Below, piece after piece: positions 49,011-61,021 of a DNA stretch of 64,000 nucleotides. Numbering within the stretch: position 1 is the stretch's first letter; every line of letters begins with the position of its first letter. The notes under the pieces were generated by a model that was not told the origin of the DNA, searched no databases, and was given only the letters and a program-made list of their open reading frames with translations. The translations under genes were made by a program, and so were the position numbers. Source of the DNA: Megalobrama amblycephala (taxonomy: Eukaryota > Chordata > Actinopteri > Cypriniformes > Xenocyprididae); the NCBI RefSeq assembly GCF_018812025.1, contig NC_063058.1, positions 19,242,797 through 19,306,796 on the forward strand, read 5' to 3'.

Positions 49011-49110
49011 TGGAGGAAGCACAGTGACCGTGAATGGTTTCTACCTCCACTCAGCTCTTCAACCTCAGATGGTTCTCACTGCCGCCACAGAGGGCAAACT
49101 CTTCCAAGTG
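49011..49110 (+). CDS. met: met exon 10: IPT domain 3
   Basis: After a 109-bp intron, acceptor tgtccacag|T completes Ser; it then encodes GGSTVTVNGFYLHSALQPQM, VLTAATEG and KLFQV, followed by donor GTGAGT. The exon is 100 bp, ending in phase 0. FISGGSTVTV across the junction is the IPT GGS signature. Confidence 0.94.
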
Positions 49111-51070
49111 GTGAGTGTACACAGCCCACACAGAGTGCCGAGACATCAAATACCTCTCCTCCCGTGTCACAGGCATGTTAGTATCATTAACCCCACTGAA
49201 CAGAGAAGCAGATCTGCTGATCTGAGAAATAAAGGAAGCAATGTTTCAGAACTACACTCATGAAGAGGAAATGGAAAAATCACACACTTAATAAATAATG
49301 TTCTTAATAAATATGCATGTCATTTTTTTCCCCTATCCAAATTTCTTAATTCATTTTTGGAAACATTTCAACTTTTTTCCCTCTAATTTCTAGAGTTTTC
49401 TAGAGTTTCTTTTAATAATTATACATGTCTCATTTTTCACTTATCCAAGTTTCTTCATCCATTTGGAAACACTTCAAAGTTTTTAAATTAATTTAATTTA
49501 AATGTATTAAAAATAATAATAATATTTTTTTTTTATATGTAATGTGTCTAATTTTTTGTCTATTCAAGTTTCTTCAACCATTTGGAAACACTTTCACATC
49601 TCATCTCCTGAGAGCTGTTGTTGACCTGAACTGCTCCTTTCTCAATGGGACCAGACAAATACTCATTTACACACAGTTTCCGCTTATCTGATTTCTCCGG
49701 GGGTGGAGTGTGGTCGTGCAGTGGAACAGTGCATGCGAACAAAGCTATCTAATCTTAAGCATACAAGTCTTGTTATAGTCCAAGACAGGACTCATACCCA
49801 CACACGTCTTCATTCTGATTGTGTCTCTTCATTTCCATTCACACTTAAAATTTCCCTCCTCAAAACATCAGGGTACTTACGGTAATCATCTCACTCATTT
49901 ATCTCAAATCAAAGATACTGTACTTAATGCCAAGTGGCTTTTTAAAAAACACGTCGATGATTTTGAGCTCATTTGAAAGAGGAATATTTCTGCCTTTTGT
50001 TCTGCCTCATCTAGAACACAAAATGAGCAGAGACGGCATGAAATGCAGGCTATACTTCCAAATGATTTAAGATGGCTCCGCAGCTGTCAGCCTGTAAATT
50101 CTTCTCTATAAACAATGGGGGTCAGGACAATATTCTTTTCCTAATTTGTGAAGCACAAGAGGTTTATTGTTTTTTTTTTTTTTTTTCCTTCCCCTCACTT
50201 TTATTGGGGTGCATTGTGGTCGAACTCTTCCTGTCTTCGTCAGCTTTTTTTTCTGAATCACACTGACTACAACTGTGTAACTCGAGTTGAGCTGTCATCT
50301 GTTACGCTGAGGTTCGATCAACGATGGCCGAAACAGAAACGCGGTCAGTAGCTCAGGTTTCTTGTGGGCTGCATTCACCATCTAGCTGCTGACAGGCCTA
50401 AAATGAAAGAAAAGCGGACACTGATCTTGATTTCTTGAGGACACTGCAAATCCCTCCATCAGTTGCATTTTAGTTCCTCTTGCAATCGGAAAAGCTCTGT
50501 GGGCCAAATGAAAAAGCTTAAAGAACCAAGGCAAATTGTGGTGGCTCAGGAAAAATGGAAGAAATCTCAAGAGCGTTCATGAATATCTACTTCTGAGATC
50601 TCTGCTTAATCCGGGGATCAGCCAATCTCGCCTTTCCCACCAGCATGAAAAGCATTTTTCACAGGCTGCAGCATGTCGCTGGCGATTGGCACTGTCCACG
50701 TTCAGGAGCAAACCTGAGAGGGTTTTATTTGTTTTTGGGGTATGGCATCTTATTATTCTTGTTTCTAACCAAGGGTCATGTTCAAGTTTTGCTTTGCAAA
50801 TAGGAAGTGAGGGGTGTTAACAGGACTCTAACATGCTCCAGACACCACAGTGGGGTTTCTAGCAAGAACAACACCTGTTTTTGGGATTCAGAGGGGGTCA
50901 TTTTCATACCAGACTCCTCTCTATAACATACCAAAATCTGGCTTTCTCATCTCAGTATGTTCTTGCTGACACCTTACTCCATTTTGCCTCATGATATCCA
51001 AAGTCTCAAAAAGTTCCTGTTCCGTCCTTATATTTCCCCCCTTTGAAACAGGGTTCCCTCTGGACTTTAA

Positions 51071-51654
51071 AGGATTAGTTCACTTCAAAATTCAAATTTC
51101 CTGATAATTTACTCGCGCTTATGTCATCCAAGATGTTTATGTCTTTCTTTCTTCAGTCGAAAAGAAATTAAGGTTCTTGAGGAAAACATTCCAGTATATT
51201 TCTCTATATAGTGGACTTCACCGGGATACAATGCGTTGCAGTTTCAATGCAGCTTCAAAGGGCTCTACACAATCCCAGTTGAGGAATAAGGGTCTTATCT
51301 AGTGAAACAATCGCTCATTTTCTAAAAAAAAGTAAAAAATTATATACTTTTAACCACAAATGCTCGTCTTGCACTGCTCTGCGATGCACCACGCATTACG
51401 TAATCACGCAGGAAAGGTCAAAGCTCAGCTGGGATCCTGTAGAGCCCTTTGAAGCTGCACTGAAACTGCAATTTGGACCTTCAACCCTTTGGTAGCCATT
51501 GAAGTCCACTATATGGAGAAAAATCCTTGAATGTTTTCCTCAAAAACCTTCATTTCTTTTCGACTGAAGAAAGAAAGACATGAACATCTTGGATGACATG
51601 GGGGTGAGTACAGTAAATTATCAGGAAATTTTTATTCTGAAGTGAACTAATCCT
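51071..51654. mobile_element. TTAA palindromic MITE (AGGATTAGTTCACTT family, copy 2)
   Basis: Left AGGATTAGTTCACTTCAAAA, right TCTGAAGTGAACTAATCCT. TTAA at 51067-51070 and 51655-51658. Shares TTACTC...TGTCATCCAAGATG and TCGAAAAGAA with 16358-16937. Confidence 0.88.
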
Positions 51655-52197
51655 TTAAGAAGTCTTAAATTCAGTTTGATCAAATTTAAGGCCAAAAAAA
51701 GTCTTAAATCCTAATTATTTTAAGATATCTAGAGTTTAGTCTCAAACAGGAATCACAATGTGATTATTAAACTTCAAATATCTTTGATTGAATGAAATAA
51801 ATGTGAGTGCTGTACGTTTAAAGTCAAAACACAGCACTGTTTATGCCAAGGTATTGCTTATGATCTACCGTTGATGAATTTTGACATGTTTACGTTATGG
51901 TTTTTGTATTGTAATATGTTATAGATGGTTGTAAAAGAGAATGTTTTATCTCCCTTCTCTTTTTGAACGAGCATCTGGAAGTAGGAATATCCTGCATTAA
52001 TGCATAAAATCTTTTTTTCTGGTTATTATTGGTATTATTTTGATGACTCAAACTGTATCTGGCTTTTAATTCAATGTAAACTCTTATGGCTTCTCTCTAG
52101 GCCACACTGTTACAGAAAGGAAAGACTAAGACCTTTAAATTAAGTATATAGATTTTACTAGTATTAGCACAATAATCTGTTTATTGCCTTCCTTTAA

Positions 52198-52711
52198 AGG
52201 GTTAGTTCACCCAAAAATGAAATTTCTGTCATTAATTACTCACCCTCATGTCTTTCCAAACCTGCAAGACCTTCGTTTGTCTTCAGAACACAAATTAAAA
52301 TATTTTTGATGAAATCCAAGAGGTATCTGAACCATAGGCACATAGGCAGCAACATCATTGCACTTTTCAAAGTCCAGAAAGGTAGTAAAGACATTGTTAA
52401 AATAGTTGACGTGACTGCAGTGGTTCAACCTTAATGTTATGAAGCGACTTTTTGAAGAATACTTTTTGTGCACAAAACTCCTGTGCTGTTCACATTGTTG
52501 ATACATTGCAGTGCTTCCAGGTTTTTACGTTGCTACCTTTCTGGGCCTTGAAAAGTGCAGAGACGTTGCTAGCTTTGTGTGGTTCAGATACCTTTCGGAT
52601 TTCATTGAAAATATCTTGTGTTCCGAAAATGAACGAAGGTCTTATGAGTGTGGAACGACATGAGGGTGACTAATTAATGACAGAAATTTCATTTTTGGGT
52701 GAACTAACCCT
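52198..52711. mobile_element. TTAA palindromic MITE (AGGGTTAGTTCACCC family)
   Basis: Left AGGGTTAGTTCACCCAAAAA, right TTTTTGGGTGAACTAACCCT. TTAA at 52194-52197 and 52712-52715. Arms pair for most of the 514 bp; no coding core is left. Confidence 0.9.
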
Positions 52712-53420
52712 TTAAACACAGGATCGTATCCGCAACCTCTAGTTCATTTGTATTCATATATTAGTATACATCGAAATCACATTGAAAGGAGCCATCAAAG
52801 AGTTGAAATACCTATATGATAACTTTCCATGAACATCCTGCAATAAAACATAACTCTAACTGACAGCGCGTATCTATCTATTCCCCAAACACCAATTTGA
52901 AATGTTTTCAGTGTCTCCCATCATCCTTTGGCTGCTTTCTTTAGCAGCTGTTATCCAACCCCCCTAAGCCCTTTGAGATACTCGATCCATTCTAAACAAT
53001 TAAACGTTGTGTTTGTCGAGCAGCACACCAAGCCAAACTTCTTTACAAGTATTTGACTAGTCTCAGCGGATGAGTCTTCAGATCTCTAAATATGCAAAGA
53101 GTTGCTATTCAAATACACAAAATGTGTGTTAATTTGCAAAGACTTTTTCATACTTCGCTCCCTTCAGTGATAATGATTAGGAATGTGTAGATCTGTATTT
53201 TTGATTTCCAACTGAGATATATTGCTCAACAGAGAGCATGGGCAAAGGAAAGTAAAGCACACTGACAAGACAAATATATAGTGTGTAATAGCAATCAGTT
53301 ATTTTGTTGAGGTATTTATCTTCATCCATTATCTCTAAATTTGTTTCTGAGTATATGATCCTTATGTGAACTCCCAGCCTTTATTGCCTTTTTGGCAATA
53401 TAAAATATCAATGCCTTTTT

Positions 53421-54827
53421 CAGTTGTGCTCAGAATTATTGGCACCCTTGGTAAATATGATCAAAGATGACTATAAAAATAAATCTGCATTGTTTATCCT
53501 TTTGATCTTTAATTCATAAAATTAGCAAAAATCTAACCTTTCATTGAAGGAAAGATTTTATGAAATAAATGTTTTTCTCCAACACACGTTGGCCACAATT
53601 ATTGGCACCCCTAGAATTTTTTATTAGTAAAATATCTCTGAAATATATTCCCATTCATATTTAAAAAATTTTAGCAAACCAGTGAGATCATGAACATGAA
53701 ATTGTCCAGCCATGACTTCCTGTTCCACAGGAGTATAAACATGAGGAAACACAAAGGCCAAATAATAATTCATCACAATGAGTAAAACCAAATAATATAG
53801 TTCTGATGAGCAGCAAAAGATTGACGAGCTTCACAAAATAGAAAGTGGCTGTAAGAAAATAGCTAAAGCATTGAAAATCTCCATTTCCACTATCAGGGCA
53901 ATAATTAAGAAGTTCCAATTAACTAAAGATGTTACAAATCTTCCTGGAAGAGGACGTGTGTCTAAATCGTAGTAATGCATGGTGAGGAGGAGAGTTTGAG
54001 TGGCCAAAGACTCTCCAAGGATCACAGCTGGAGAATTGCAGAGATTAGTTGAGTTTTGAGTCTCAGAAAGCCTAAAAAATTATCAAACAACAACACCTAC
54101 ATCCCCACAAGTTGTTCGGGAGGGTTTCAAGAAAAATCCTCTGCTCTCATCCAGAAACAATCTCCAGCATATTCAGTTGGCAGACAAGACTGGAACTTCA
54201 AACGGGACCGGCTTCTGTGGTCAAATGAAACTAAAAAAATAGCTTTTTGGCAGCAAACCCACCAGATGGGTTTGGCGCACACATGGATAAAATGTGCCCC
54301 ATGCCCGCAGTTAAATATACTGCTGGATCTTTAATGTTGTGGGCCTATTTTTCTGCTGGAGGTCCTGGACATCTTGTTCAGATACATGTATCATGGATTC
54401 TATCAAAAACCAACAGATAAAAAATAAAATCCTGACCGCTTCTGCTAGAAATCCAATAAGGGGCCGTGATTGGATCTTCCATCAGGACAATGATCCAAAA
54501 CAAACATCAAAACCAACACAAAAATTTCTCACTGAGTACAAAATGAAGCTTCTGCAATGGCCATCCCAGTCCCCTGACCTGAACCTTAAAGAAAATGAGT
54601 GAAGTGAACTGAAGAGAAGAAGCACCAGCATGGAGCTGGATTCTGAAGGATCTGGAGAGATTCTGTATGAAGGAATGGTCTCTGATCTCTTGTCAGGTGT
54701 TCTCCAAACTCATCAGGCATTATAGGTGAAGACTCAGAGCTGTTATCTTGGCAAAAGGAGGTTGCAAAAAGTATGTGCCAATAGTTGTGGCCAATGTGTT
54801 TTGGAGAAAAACATTTATTTCATAATG

Positions 54828-54866
<39 letters not shown>

Positions 54867-55012
54867 CACTTTCAATTCTTTTCCTTCAATGAAAGGTTAG
54901 ATTTTTGCTAATTTTGTGAATTAAAGATCAAAAGGATAAACAATGCAGATTTATTTTTACAGTCATCTTTGATAATATTTTCCAAGGGTGCCAATAATTC
55001 TGACCACAACTG
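53421..55012 (+). mobile_element. Dead Tc1-like transposon with IR/DR ends
   Basis: Outer ends CAGTTGTGCTCAGAATTATT and complement CAGTTGTGGTCAGAATTATT begin inverted repeats of about 200 bp. A second direct repeat of the binding-site word (CACAATTATTGGCACCCC, 53594-53611) sits inside the left repeat, with its counterpart on the right (GTGCCAATAGTTGTGG), the IR/DR arrangement of Tc1-like fish elements. TA follows the right end; the left flank has decayed to TT. A T-tract of about 35 bases (54829-54864) has expanded in the right repeat. Confidence 0.9.
53778..54726 (+). pseudogene. Tc1-like transposase pseudogene
   Basis: Conceptual pieces in shifting frames give an N-terminal helix-turn-helix (QQKIDELHKIESGCKKIAKA, then LKISISTIRAIIKKF), a GRGR linker, and catalytic-core landmarks (RDWIFHQDNDPKQTSK and LLQWPSQSPDLN, the second and third DDE regions). 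Several stops and frameshifts (for example TAG after VSKS, TGA in the RRRV segment) rule out function. Tc1-family transposases cut and paste at TA sites. Confidence 0.88.
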
Positions 55013-55560
55013 TATGTGATTAAAAATATTTACTGTGACCTAAACCGAAGTGGACATTTGACTCTAAAACGACACTTCTGTGAAGTGAGAATTTCTTTGT
55101 TTTTAGACTCTAGAGCGTTGTTGACCTGCCAAGTGTGCAGAGGGAGTCACAGGTTTGCTGGATGGAAGTCTTGGAGCAAAGACGACTCAAATGCCTTATG
55201 TTCATAAATAATGGCATTGAAGATTTTGAGCGTGTCTCTTGCTCTAGGGTTATGCTTTACGATGTGGAACGTTCACATGAGGACAGCTAATTAAATGGCG
55301 GTGACGTGCAAATAACAGGCATACTGTAAAAATGGCAGTTGTGGTGTTGTAATGTGGAATGAAAATGGTGTGTGGCAAGACCTGGCAGGGCTGGAGACAC
55401 AGCTGGCATGTGAAGCTTTTGAGTTGTAACTCATGCATAATTACTTTGAAACAGATCTTCAATCTCACAAAGGCTCCTTGTCCACTGCCCTTAAAGTTTG
55501 CGATGCATGCTATGCAAACTGATGTGTCTCACATCTGGTTTAAAAAGGGTATATACTGTA

Positions 55561-55945
55561 CATTACTGTTCAAAGATTTGGGGTCAGTAAGATTTTATTT
55601 ACTTTTATTCAGCAAGGGTGCATTAAATTGATCAAAAGTGACATTTGTAATGTTACAAAAGATTTCTGTTTCAAATAAATACTGTTCTTTTGAACTTTCC
55701 TGGTGAATCTTAAAAAAAAAAATCACAAAAATGTTAAGCTGCACAACTGTTTTCAACATCGATGATAATAAGAAATGTTTCTTGAGCAGCAAATCAGCAT
55801 ATTAGAATGATTTCTGAAGGATCATGTGACACTGAAGACTGGAGTAAATTCAACTTTGCCATCACAGCAATAATAAATGACATTTTTAAATATATTAGAA
55901 TAGAAAAGAGTTATTTTAATATATAATAGTTCAATGCTTTCACTG
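55561..55945. mobile_element. CACTACCATTCAAAAG-family element, copy 3 (right end lost)
   Basis: ACTGTTCAAAGATTTGGGGT, ATTCAGCAAGGGTGCATTAA, AAATACTGTTCTTTTGAACT, TGTTTTCAACATCGATGATA and CATGTGACACTGAAGACTGG follow in the same order as in the copies at 23.2 and 35.3 kb. Confidence 0.8.
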
Positions 55946-56237
55946 AAACACAGAATATGCAAGATATGTTTGCGGTTTGAATGTTTTCTAGAAAGCCTCT
56001 GAAGTCTGGACTTAAATATGCTCAATCATCAACCTGACCCTTGAGAAAACTTGGCCCCTGGTTAAACGCTAAACGCCTTGTATGAATCTTATATATAAAG
56101 GTGCTTTACTCCAAAACAAACAAAAGATAAAGTGAATTGGCCGCACAAAAGAATGTAACATGCCTCAGCATTGACTTGGCACAATTATAATGACAGAGAT
56201 GGCTAATATTTGTGTTTGTCTTTTTCTCTATGCCTAG

Positions 56238-56456
56238 ACCTGCAGTCATGATGAGGATAAGAGCAATATCCTTTGTATCACACCCTCCCTGAAAGACCTC
56301 AGTGTTCAACCTCCAGTTGCCACGAAAATGACCTTTGTGTTAGATGGTTACTCCACTGATCAGTATGACCTACTATATGTGGAAGATCCTAAGTTCGAGG
56401 AGTTTCAGTTGCCCACCCTTACACCGAGAGGCAACAAGATCATTCTGGAGATTAAG
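56238..56456 (+). CDS. met: met exon 11: IPT 3 end / IPT 4 start
   Basis: Acceptor tatgcctag|ACC, donor AAG|GTAAGT; 219 bp, 73 codons, phase 0. It encodes TCSHDEDKSNILCITPSLKD, KMTFVLDGYSTDQYDLLYVE and LTPRGNKIILEIK. The FMLDG...FDLIYV-type pattern and the closing LEIK match human MET. Confidence 0.95.
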
Positions 56457-57309
56457 GTAAGTGCGATGCTCTGCACTGGAGGAAGGTAGTTTGGTACGTG
56501 ATCTCAGACAAACACACATACTCAGAGCAATTCACATTGCTCATTGAGTTAGAAGGAAACAATACTGAAACAAAACAGGAAGTTTAGTTCGTTTCCCATT
56601 GCGCACCTCCATCTTTCACATTGTTCTCGTTCCCTGAAGGTTACAGCCTCTGACACATTGATGGTGAGATCCTTTTGCCCTGGTGAGGGTAGTCTGGTGG
56701 AAAAAAACCAGCATTTTTAACAATGAAATATAAGAGTAGACTCTTTTTTTTTTTTTTTTTTTTTCCAAAACCGCCACTCAATAGTCAAACGCAGCTGTTG
56801 TGAAGGGGAGGGGGAGGGAGGTCGCGTGAGATTCTACTTTTTCTTCCCATGCGAGACCTCGGCATCAAATCCCTCCATACCCCTCTCGGGACAAAGATAC
56901 ACACACACACAGACACACTAAACGTTGTGTACCGCTCGGGCTCATTTAAAGCCACTATATATTCAATAATGGGCACAACAGCAGGCTCAGTTTAGCTTAA
57001 TTGTCATTAAACTGCCCTATCACTCAGATCATGCACTTTCATTCCCATGCAGTCTGTTTGTTTAGATTTTGCAGCTTGATACTTAAGGCCTTCTTTAGGG
57101 AAATAAAATTGCACTTGGCAGCACTGCTGATGCTCGAGGGGTTTATCAAAATGTCAGAGATTGTGAGTGTTACTGGTGCCAATGGAGATTTTGCCTGGAT
57201 GTTTTTCTCTTTAAGTGGTAATTTTAGGTAACTTGTATTTATTTTAATTATGTTTAAATTTACATTTTGAATGATATAAAATCATATTATTTAATGAAAA
57301 AGAATTGTT

Positions 57310-57340
<31 letters not shown>

Positions 57341-57653
57341 TTTTTATGTTTTATTTATTTCTTTTTCATTTAAATAAAATTATATTTTTTGAAAAAAGAA
57401 AGAAAAATATATAAATACATAAGCAAATATTATTTTTTATTGCTACACAAAAATTATATACAGCCTTGTTTGACAGGTATTACAGAACATAAAACAATAC
57501 TACACAGGAAAGAAAAAGAAAAAACATTGCAAATATAGGGCAAATAGTTCAAACAGGTTCAATAGCCTGTTGAGTTTTTCCCATGGTTGATTGATCAAGG
57601 TGAGAAGAATGAAAAAATGAATAATTATAATAATAATAATAATAATAAATAAA

Positions 57654-57702
<49 letters not shown>

Positions 57703-59133
57703 GTGTGTATATATAATATATATTAAGCCTTTCCACTGCAGATATTCACGTGCTAGAACACGCAAAAGGGAATTCGTTACTCACACGCTATGTGGGAAGT
57801 TCAACATCCGAAACATCTGAAGCACGCTCCCTGAAAACTGTGTGTCAGACAGTGCGCAAATAAAGCTGAGCTCTCATTCATGCCTTCCTGTGCTTGAACG
57901 GACAAATTCACACAAAAATGATGTCAAAAAATTTCAGCGAGTATTGGTTATGTCTTCAGTTGACAAAGAAAACGCATTATCCGTGCGTGCATTCGGTCTT
58001 AAAGTGACAGCATCCTAATAATCCTGCTGCTGTCTGCATTTTTAATGTCAAACAAACAACAAAGGGGAAAAAAATCACTCACTGCTCTTGAACTTTAAAA
58101 AGGATACAAACTCTATGCAGTGTTATTGATTTGATTAGCCTACTTTATTAAATGTCTGTACCTGAAAACTACTGCCTGAAAAGTTCATTTCATTTGTATC
58201 TTTGTTGTTTGTATTTATTTTTGCTATTACTTGCAATTTTTTTTATTATTATTATTACTGTCTTTTTACTTGTCTAAAAGTGTAGGCTATTCAAATTATA
58301 TTAGTTAAGTTAGTAGTTTTAGCTGTGGTATCGAAATTGGAATAAATTTAATTACATTTTTTTATGTATATCTCACAATGCATGTAGTTATACTTAATCA
58401 TTAACTTAAAAAAATCGGTCCCACTTTATATTAAGTGGCCTTAACTACTATGTACTTACATCGAAAAATAAGTACAATGTACTTACTGGGTTCATATTGA
58501 ATTGCAAAACACTTGTGCTACTATTGAGGTGGGATATGTGTAAGGTTAGGGAAAGCTTTGGTGGTATGTGTAGGTTTAAGGGTAGGGGTAAGGTGTAAGG
58601 GATGGGTCAACAGTGTTTAGAAATTAATTACAGATGTAATTACATGCAGGTGTTTTTAAATTATAAGTACAATGTAAAAACATGTATGTACACAATAAGT
58701 GCATTGTATCAAATTATTAATTTAAATGTAAGTACATAGTAGTTAAGGCCACTTAATATAAAGTGGGACCAAAAAAACAACATTTTTAAGTTGTGATCAT
58801 TTGCTTTTTGTGAATGGCCTAATCTCCCCTAGGGCGCTGGGTCTTACTTGTAAGTGTATGTGCGTTTGTTCGCATTGGATCTCAGGCTGGCCGGTGCTGT
58901 ATGGTAACAGGTGCAGTAGTGGAGTGTGTCCAATCTGTAAAGCCCAGGCTGTCATGTGAGGAATGTGATCGCTGTCTTTATTGCCTTCTGCTCTGCTCCA
59001 TACACCAGAGCTGGCTGGGTTTAGAGGGGTAGACGCTGCACAATCTATACGCCCCATATACACACTCAGTCATGGGGCAATTTAAAGACAGGCACCTTTC
59101 TGCTTCTCTCATTCTCTCTCATTTCCCCTGCAG
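56457..59133 (+). other. met: met intron 11
   Basis: Contains a T-tract at about 56744-56764, (CA)n at 57313-57340, (TG)n at 57657-57692, and the MITE at 58427-58770. Nothing else is recognised. Confidence 0.85.
58427..58770. mobile_element. MITE with 45-bp perfect terminal inverted repeats
   Basis: GGTCCCACTTTATATTAAGT, GGCCTTAACTACTATGTACT, TACAT at the left are exactly mirrored at 58726-58770. The centre is a GTTAGGG/TAGGGGTAAGG-like G-rich stretch. Confidence 0.92.
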
Positions 59134-59283
59134 GTCCCCCCTGTGAATCAGGAGGCGGTGAATAACGGCGAGGTGCTGAGAGTTTCAAACCGGACCTGTG
59201 AGAGCGTCACTTTGGTGGGCAACACGCTCGAATGCACCGTACCCATGGAGCTCCAGAAAGCTGCCAAAGAGCTGGAGGTGGAG
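59134..59283 (+). CDS. met: met exon 12: IPT domain 4
   Basis: Acceptor cccctgcag|GTC, donor GAG|GTACAA (weak beyond GT); 150 bp, 50 codons, phase 0. It encodes VPPVNQEAVNNGEVLRVSNR, TCESVTLVGNTLECTVPMEL and ELEVE, matching the EAVKGEVLKVGNKSCE-type stretch of MET. Carries an NRT glycosylation motif. Confidence 0.95.
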
Positions 59284-60328
59284 GTACAAAACTCTTTCAT
59301 TCTCTTCTCCACTTCAGACCACTCCAGTCTAGACGGTCCCCATAAGAGCCACTCGTCAGCCAGCCAGCTCTGCCCTGCTTGTTCAAGAAGCCTCTCAAAG
59401 TACCAAACATGAGCTATTTCTGATCTCAACAGAGGCTTCTGGGTTGCTAAATCATGATAGTTTCCAGATTAGCACCTGAACGCATATCCCTCCTGGATAT
59501 GAGGATTAGTATCAATGATTCATTTCCACAAAGGTGTTCATATTGTAATTTTTATATATATCAGGTTCCACCTGATAAGACGCCTTACTTGTATTTCCTT
59601 TTTGGTCACCATTAGCTCAACAAGAGCTAATAAAAAACGTTTCAGGCCCCGATTCTGGCCCCAGACAGTCTGATATGATTGGTGCAAAGATCAAGGAAAC
59701 GTTGGCCTCAGCATAAAGTGCTTATCTGTCGGGGAGAGACGGACAGCGTGCGTGTGACACGATGCTCTAATCTGACCCCATCACAATATGGCGCGGTAAA
59801 ACTCATCTCATCCCAAACTCAATAACACTGCACCACATAAGAGACGCACTATCTCTGATCCAATTTCCCCTCCTGCCTGCAGTGGATGTGTGCGTTTCAT
59901 TTTGCCATGCTGCTTTATGACCAGTGAAGCCCTCTCTTTGAGTGTAAACGCTCCCTGAGGATGTTTCTAGATGGATTGTTGTGATGTTGGAGATTCAAAT
60001 GTAAACACTTCGCGGCATATGAAATCTGAAGCAAATGTGCCACAGATGTGATGGCATGGATGTTCCCTGGTTATATTTGCTAGACTTTTTTTTTTATCTG
60101 TAATAATATTTGCTTCTACTTTTGGGCTAAATGTTTTGCTAGTTAATCAGATTCTGCTCTAAAAAAAAATTATTTTGTATAATAAAATATTTTATTTAAA
60201 ATATTTATCTTTATGATATAGATTAAAAATAATAATAACCAATTTAATTACAAAATGATGTGCTAATATCTATATGGTCACTAATATTTACTGACAATAA
60301 CATGAAGTAATTTGTGTATCCATTGTAG

Positions 60329-60485
60329 TGGAAACAGGCCACATCATCTGTGATCCTAGGTCGTGTGGTCTTGGCTCAAGACCAGGATTACGGGATACTG
60401 ATAACAGGAGGAGTGTGTGTGTCCATCCTTCTACTGCTCCTGATCGGAGTCTTTGTTTGGATCAAGAGGAAGAAGCATATTGATG
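60329..60485 (+). CDS. met: met exon 13: transmembrane segment
   Basis: Acceptor cattgtag|TGG, donor GATG|GTATGT; 157 bp, 52 codons plus 1 base. WKQATSSVILGRVVL ends the ectodomain; YGILITGGVCVSILLLLLIG then VFVW is the membrane helix, and KRKK is the stop-transfer signal on the cytosolic side. Confidence 0.95.
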
Positions 60486-61021
60486 GTATGTGACTGTTTT
60501 CATTTATAAGCTTCTAGCTGTTTTTGATGCCTCCTGTGGCTTTTGAAGATAAATGTGCAGCACTTTACACGCAAATGTTCTACATCATTTGCATAACTAA
60601 AGAGCAGTTACATCTGTCAAAAGTAATGCAAATATCACCTTTTATATCCCGAATGGAAAACTTTATTATTCAAAACAGCGCATAAAAAAAATCATTATTA
60701 ATCTGTATTTTTCAGACAAAAATATCAAGATAAAAGAAGGTAAATTTACTTGACGCAGGTTGAATCTTGGAGAAAGTTTATATAAAATTTCTTGCAGAAA
60801 TCTAGGGTTTATGATTATTCTGTTGTTATTAAAATGTTATTCTCTGAAAACGTGTTTTAATATTTTATGCAGTTCTGTTTCTCAAGTTATTTTGTTTTAA
60901 GGATGTTTAGATATTTTTACTGGAAAACAAGGAAAAAATACAGATTAACAAAATGATTTTTTTGCAGTAATAGCATAGCTCGCTTTTCATTCAGAAGTCA
61001 GTTTAGCAACCACCACTGATT

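Larger units (their letters stand above)
49111..56237 (+). other. met: met intron 10 (7.1 kb)
   Basis: Holds two TTAA MITEs (51071-51654, 52198-52711), a dead Tc1-like transposon (53421-55012) and a third CACTACCATTCAAAAG relic. 49.1-51.0 kb and 55.0-55.5 kb contain no structure that I recognise beyond short T-tracts. Confidence 0.85.
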
